Positions 54,911 through 58,126 of a stretch of 58,126 nt of DNA are shown in pieces; positions within the stretch are counted from its first letter, which is position 1; each line of letters opens with the position of its first letter. The notes under the pieces were generated by a model that did no database searches, had not been told where the DNA came from, and was given only the letters and a program-made list of their open reading frames with translations. A program made the translations under genes and the position numbers. The stretch is taken from the NCBI GenBank assembly GCA_016873775.1, contig VGWC01000008.1, forward strand, positions 1 to 58,126, in the 5' to 3' direction. This DNA comes from Ignavibacteria bacterium. Its GTDB lineage: Bacteria; Bacteroidota; Ignavibacteria; UBA10030; F1-140-MAGs086.

Positions 54911-54965
54911 ATTAACTCATCAATAAACTTTTCGTATTTTTGTCCGCAAAAATTCTGAACAAAAT

Positions 54966-56030
54966 ATGAAAGCACTCATCGCAAGCGGAGGACGCGGCAC
55001 TCGACTTCGACCGCTCACGCATACGCAAAACAAACATCTCATTCCCATCGCAAACAAACCGATTTTGCATTACGCAATCGAACACGTTGTTGATGCGGGA
55101 ATAAAAGAAATTGGCATTGTTGTGAACGCGGATGATACCGAAGTTCAAAAAACAATCGGTAACGGCGACAAGTGGAATGTGAAGATTACGTTCATTCCAC
55201 AAACTATTCCCGGCGGATTATCGCAAGTGGTGCAACTCGCAGAAAAATTTATCGGCAAAGACAATTTTATTTTTTATCTCGGCGATAATATGGTTGTCGG
55301 CGGCGTGAAGCGTTTCATAGACGAGTTTGAAAAAAGTAAATGTGATTGTTTTCTCACGCTCGCAAAAGTAAAAGACCCGGAACGATTTGGCGTTCCTGAA
55401 ATCAAGAACGGAAGAATTATCGGTGTGGAAGAAAAACCGAAACTTCCGAAAAGTCAATTTGCTGTTTCGGGAATTTACATTTACAATCACCACATTTTTG
55501 AAGCGGTGAACAGCATAAAACCATCGGCGCGCGGCGAGTTGGAAATTTCCGATGCGCATCAGTATTTGATTGACAAAGGTTTTACGATTGGTTATGCGGA
55601 AATTACCGGTTGGTGGAAAGACACGGGAAAACCAAATGATTTGCTTGAAGCGAATCGTCTTGTGCTGGATAATATTCAAACAAAAATTTCCGGCAATGTT
55701 GATGCGCTTTCTTCGATTGCGGGAAAAGTAATTGTTGAAAGCGGCGCGAAGATTACAAACTCGATTGTGCGCGGTCCTGCAATCATTGGAAAAAATTGCG
55801 TTCTCGAAAATAGTTATGTTGGTCCGTTCACTTCGATTGGCGATAATTCGCTCGTGCAAAACAGTGAAGTGGAATACAGTATCGTGATGACGCATTGTAA
55901 AATTCAAAACGTGAACATTCGCATCGAAGGAAGTATTCTCGGTAACGATGTTGAAATTGTAGAAGCAATGGGAAAGCCACGCGTTCATCGTTTTATGATT
56001 GGCGACCAAAGCAGAGTTGAAGTTGCTTGA
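54966..56030 (+). CDS. rfbA: Glucose-1-phosphate thymidylyltransferase (long RmlA type)
   Basis: 354 residues. The nucleotidyltransferase domain opens SGGRGTRLRPLTHTQNKHLIPIANKPI (pyrophosphorylase loop), with GDNMVVGG and VSGIYIYNHHIFEAV later, and a C-terminal left-handed beta-helix (GNVDALSSIAGKVIVESG, GPAIIGKNCVL, YVGPFTSIGDNS) that distinguishes the long, archaeal or actinobacterial-type enzyme. It makes dTDP-glucose, the substrate of the RmlB at 4790-5803. Its 3' end is 4 bases before the first arm of the four-helix-bundle inverted repeat. Confidence 0.9.
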   Translation: MKALIASGGRGTRLRPLTHTQNKHLIPIANKPILHYAIEHVVDAGIKEIGIVVNADDTEVQKTIGNGDKWNVKITFIPQTIPGGLSQVVQLAEKFIGKDNFIFYLGDNMVVGGVKRFIDEFEKSKCDCFLTLAKVKDPERFGVPEIKNGRIIGVEEKPKLPKSQFAVSGIYIYNHHIFEAVNSIKPSARGELEISDAHQYLIDKGFTIGYAEITGWWKDTGKPNDLLEANRLVLDNIQTKISGNVDALSSIAGKVIVESGAKITNSIVRGPAIIGKNCVLENSYVGPFTSIGDNSLVQNSEVEYSIVMTHCKIQNVNIRIEGSILGNDVEIVEAMGKPRVHRFMIGDQSRVEVA

Positions 56031-56033
56031 AAA

Positions 56034-56055
56034 GATTTGGGATGTGGGATTTGAG
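56034..56055. repeat. Left arm of a perfect 22-bp inverted repeat around the four-helix-bundle gene
   Basis: GATTTGG, GATGTGG, GATTTGA words with a period of seven, four bases after the rmlA stop. The arm is the exact reverse complement of 56494-56515. Confidence 0.9.
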
Positions 56056-56083
56056 TTTTGGGTTTATTTAAAGAAAGGTATTG

Positions 56084-56533
56084 ATGATGGAAAGTGGTTA
56101 TGAGAAATTAGAAATTTATAAACTCTCTTATGAGTTAGCAATTCAAGTTCACAAAATGACTTTAACACTTCCAAAGTTTGAAACATATGAAGAAGGAAGT
56201 CAAATTCGACGTTCATCAAAATCAATCACTTCAAATATTGTTGAAGGATATTGCCTTCGCAGACATCAAAACGAATATTTGCAATATCTACATCACGCAT
56301 TTGGTTCTTGTGAAGAAACTCGATTACATTTAAAATTTTTATTTGAAACAAAATCATTTACGAATGAAGAACTCTACAATCAACTTTCAGAAAAATATTT
56401 ACAACTTGGTAAAATGATTTATCGTTTTATCGAAAGCATCTTTTCTGAACATGGAAAACCATACTACGTTAAAGAACAAGAAGTTATTTACGGCTCAAAT
56501 CCCACATCCCAAATCTCAAATCCAAGTTTATGA
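56084..56533 (+). CDS. Four-helix-bundle protein of the 23S rRNA intervening-sequence (IVP) family
   Basis: 149 residues from the ATG at 56084, with AAGAAAGG a few bases upstream. The signature is intact: YEKLEIYKLSYELAIQVHKM, FETYEEGSQIRRSSKSITSNIVEGY and LHHAFGSCEETRLHLKF, then a fourth helix ending in FIESIF. The family forms pentameric four-helix bundles and was first seen as the ORF of intervening sequences in 23S rRNA of Leptospira and Coxiella. Here it is outside rRNA and lies inside a perfect inverted repeat (56034-56055 and 56494-56515). Its last 14 residues (YGSNPTSQISNPSL) are written largely by the right arm, and its stop overlaps the crotonase start (ATGA). Function is unknown. 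Confidence 0.9.
   Translation: MMESGYEKLEIYKLSYELAIQVHKMTLTLPKFETYEEGSQIRRSSKSITSNIVEGYCLRRHQNEYLQYLHHAFGSCEETRLHLKFLFETKSFTNEELYNQLSEKYLQLGKMIYRFIESIFSEHGKPYYVKEQEVIYGSNPTSQISNPSL
56494..56515. repeat. Right arm of the 22-bp inverted repeat
   Basis: CTCAAATCCCACATCC followed by CAAATC, the exact reverse complement of 56034-56055. The heptad pattern continues a few bases further (TCAAATCC). It is inside the 3' end of the four-helix-bundle gene. Confidence 0.9.
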
Positions 56534-57312
56534 CATTTCAAGATCTTTTCTTCTCAACACAAAACAAAATTGCAACTGTAACCATCAATCGTCCCGATAA
56601 ATTGAATGCGCTGAATGCAACAGCGAAATCGGAGTTGAAAAATCTTTTTGAGTGTTTGAAAACTTCCGATGATGTTGATGTCGTTATTCTCACTGGTGCG
56701 GGAGAAAAAGCATTTGTTGCAGGAACAGATATCGGTGAACTCATAACGCTCGATGGAAATTCGGGAAAAGAATTTGCAAGCGGCGGACAAGAAATTTTCG
56801 ACGCGATTCAACATCTCGGAAAACCGGTTATCGCTGCAATCAATGGTTACGCGCTCGGCGGCGGATGTGAACTTGCGCTTGCGTGTCATATTCGCATCGC
56901 AAGTGAAAATGCAAAGTTCGGACAACCTGAAGTGAATCTCGGAATTATTCCCGGTTACGGTGGAACGCAGCGGCTTGCGCGAATTGTCGGCGTGGGAAAA
57001 GCGATGGAAATGATTCTCACGGGAAATCCGATTGATGCGAATGAAGCGTTGCGCATCGGGTTGGTAAATAAAGTTGTTCCGATTTCCGAATTGTTGAAAA
57101 CGGCAAACGACATTGCGCAAACCATTGCATCGAAAGGACAAATTGCAATTCGTATGGCGCTCAAAGCCGTGAATATGACGCTCGAAACTTCACTCAGCGA
57201 AGGACTAAAACTTGAAGCGAGTTTGTTCGGCGTGTGTTGCGATTCCGCCGATATGAAGGAAGGAACGAAAGCGTTTCTTGAAAAACGAAAAGCGAGCTTT
57301 ACTGGAAAATGA
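56530..57312 (+). CDS. Enoyl-CoA hydratase/isomerase (crotonase family)
   Basis: 260 residues. VTINRPDKLNALN, VVILTGAGEKAFVAGTDIGEL (first oxyanion-hole strand), GYALGGGCELALAC with the catalytic-type Glu, and FGQPEVNLGIIPGYGGTQRLAR with the second Glu are intact. The pair of glutamates and the GGGCE motif favour a hydratase acting on short-chain enoyl-CoA. Its ATG overlaps the stop of the four-helix-bundle gene, so its upstream control is now partly that of the element. A heptad repeat starts at its stop codon. Confidence 0.93.
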   Translation: MTFQDLFFSTQNKIATVTINRPDKLNALNATAKSELKNLFECLKTSDDVDVVILTGAGEKAFVAGTDIGELITLDGNSGKEFASGGQEIFDAIQHLGKPVIAAINGYALGGGCELALACHIRIASENAKFGQPEVNLGIIPGYGGTQRLARIVGVGKAMEMILTGNPIDANEALRIGLVNKVVPISELLKTANDIAQTIASKGQIAIRMALKAVNMTLETSLSEGLKLEASLFGVCCDSADMKEGTKAFLEKRKASFTGK

Positions 57313-57376
57313 TTTTAGATTACTGATTATGGATTTCTGTTTTCCGTAATCTAAAATCTGAAATCTGAAATCTATA
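57311..57376. repeat. Heptad-word palindrome between crotonase and next gene
   Basis: The left arm has GATTTTA, GATTACT, GATTATG, GATTTCT. The right arm, in reverse complement, has GATTTCA, GATTTCA, GATTTTA, GATTACG. The right arm touches the ATG at 57377. The word GATTTnn is related to that of the 22-bp repeat at 56034. Confidence 0.88.
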
Positions 57377-57883
57377 ATGCAACTTCCCAAATACATAAAA
57401 GTTCGCCTCGTCATTGTCGCAATACTTGCAGTGTTGTGTTCAGCGTTGAGTTACAATAACATTGTTGCAAATTTTTCGACTAAAGAAATTCCAAAACGCA
57501 ATGATGATTCGCTTCTTGTTGTGCTGGATAAAAAAATTGATTCTGCTCTATTTCAATTTGGCGTAAAAGATTATTGGATAAAGAAAAGCGAAACGGAAAT
57601 TCCGAACGCGAAAAAGAAACGCTTTACGCGAAATGTTTTTCTCGCAACGGGAATTTCGCAAACGCTGATTAACAAACAATTGCATGAACTTTCGCGAAAT
57701 TACAACTGCGAACCGTACGCATCACAAGATTTGAAAAAACTCACGCTTTCAATGCAAATGAAATTTGAAGGAATAATAGTCGAACAAATTGTATTGACAA
57801 CGACAAAGAATTTACCCTCTCCTCAAAAACCGAAAGTGAATGTTGCAGAAAAGAAAGTTGTGAAAAATAAAAGAAAAAGATAG
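57377..57883 (+). CDS. Unknown membrane-anchored protein
   Basis: 168 residues. One membrane segment near residues 10-27 (VRLVIVAILAVLCSALSY) and a hydrophilic, Lys-rich region behind it, with a basic tail KKVVKNKRKR. I recognise no family. The middle (FLATGISQTLINKQLHELSRNYNCEPYASQDLKKLTLSMQMKFEGIIVEQIVLTT) looks folded and mostly strand-like. A periplasmic location is probable. It lies between crotonase and glyS with palindromic repeats on both sides. Confidence 0.6.
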   Translation: MQLPKYIKVRLVIVAILAVLCSALSYNNIVANFSTKEIPKRNDDSLLVVLDKKIDSALFQFGVKDYWIKKSETEIPNAKKKRFTRNVFLATGISQTLINKQLHELSRNYNCEPYASQDLKKLTLSMQMKFEGIIVEQIVLTTTKNLPSPQKPKVNVAEKKVVKNKRKR

Positions 57884-57884
57884 A

Positions 57885-57944
57885 GCCACTAATTACACGA
57901 ATTCTAACTAATATAAATAAGAGTTCATTCGTGAAATTTGTGGC
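57885..57944. repeat. Palindromic repeat upstream of glyS
   Basis: GCCACTAATTACACGAATT (57885-57903) pairs with ATTCGTGAAATTTGTGGC (57927-57944) around an AT-rich centre. Seven-base spacing of the words can be followed, but less clearly than elsewhere. Confidence 0.75.
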
Positions 57945-57973
57945 AAATAATTTTACAAACATAAAATGGTATT

Positions 57974-58126
57974 ATGCCCAAACAAACAGAAAATATAATG
58001 GATAAAATTGTCTCGCTGGCAAAACGGCGGGGATTTGTATTTCAATCATCGGAAATTTACGGCGGACTCAACGGCTGCTGGGATTACGGTCCGCTCGGAG
58101 TTGAACTGCTGAGCAACGTGAAAGAT
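57974..58126 (+). CDS. glyS: Glycyl-tRNA synthetase, N-terminal part (runs off the window)
   Basis: 51 codons from the ATG at 57974, still open at the window end. [41 protein letters not shown] is the N-terminus of the alpha2-type (eukaryote/archaea-like, single-chain) GlyRS, including the GxxxWDYGPLG block. It charges tRNA-Gly. Confidence 0.95.
   Translation, partial: MPKQTENIMDKIVSLAKRRGFVFQSSEIYGGLNGCWDYGPLGVELLSNVKD

Noticed and set aside
55218-56009. 263-codon open frame on the minus strand
   Set aside because: It is exactly antisense to rmlA, has no family text and reflects the codon composition of the real gene.
56554-57141. 195-codon open frame on the minus strand
   Set aside because: Antisense to the crotonase gene; no start context and no domain.

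Overview
ORGANISM. The window is AT-rich and reads as a chromosome segment from the Bacteroidota/Chlorobiota/Ignavibacteriota part of the FCB group. Three secreted proteins end in a type IX secretion (T9SS) sorting tail introduced by the 'QNYPNPFNP' motif that is common in Ignavibacteria. A PorV/PorQ-type outer-membrane protein, two TonB-dependent receptors, a BatA/VWA protein and mostly weak Shine-Dalgarno sites agree with this. Genus and species cannot be called. Both window ends cut genes: a methyltransferase at the left and glycyl-tRNA synthetase at the right.

LAYOUT. 1-6.4 kb (minus): surface-polysaccharide locus with RmlC-like epimerase, RmlB, SLBB export protein, DegT aminotransferase, Wzz-type protein and two methyltransferases. 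6.5-18.8 kb (minus): mltG-tsaD, a CRTAC1-like T9SS protein, rluD, lspA, a DksA-type zinc-finger protein, ileS, DUF2905, purine nucleoside phosphorylase, DivIVA and YggS. 18.8-20.3 kb: decayed island with a frameshifted KilA-N gene and a 5'-truncated dihydrofolate-reductase-like gene. 20.4-28.1 kb (plus): dxr, rseP, a three-gene methyltransferase/nuclease cassette, dnaX and a PorV/PorQ-like protein. 28.1-31.3 kb (minus): dus and a BatA/VWA protein. 31.3-32.4 kb: pseudogene debris. 32.4-48.5 kb (minus): secreted/outer-membrane module of a 2009-residue SdrD-B-repeat protein, a TonB receptor, a 1580-residue toroid/PKD protein, a small toroid protein and a YdjY-like protein, downstream of obg. 48.6-51.1 kb (plus): AmmeMemoRadiSam proteins A and B, then a DUF2520 protein. 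51.1-54.9 kb: an insertion (IS1595 remnant, TonB receptor, His/Cys-rich protein) between two copies of the DUF2520 3' end. 54.9-58.1 kb (plus): rmlA, a four-helix-bundle gene inside an inverted repeat, a crotonase, an unknown membrane-anchored protein and the start of glyS.

MOST UNUSUAL SIGNAL. At least ten loci carry a palindromic or tandem element built from degenerate 7-base words. The word differs from locus to locus, while the arms within a locus are complementary. Two elements lie in frame inside ileS and encode similar 26-residue inserts; others invade or abut the ends of memo, the crotonase and the gene after it. One pair of arms, a perfect 22-bp inverted repeat, encloses a four-helix-bundle gene related to the proteins of 23S rRNA intervening sequences. 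I propose this as a candidate undescribed dispersed element whose protein may act on its palindromes, in the way RAYT proteins act on REPs. That functional link is inference.

OTHER POINTS. A roughly 240-residue domain without an obvious family name is shared by the two giant T9SS proteins. RseP carries a roughly 120-residue insertion. The cassette methyltransferase has its SAM motif ahead of SPPY. The DUF2520 3'-end duplication brackets the TonB locus. No rRNA, tRNA or CRISPR was recognised by eye.
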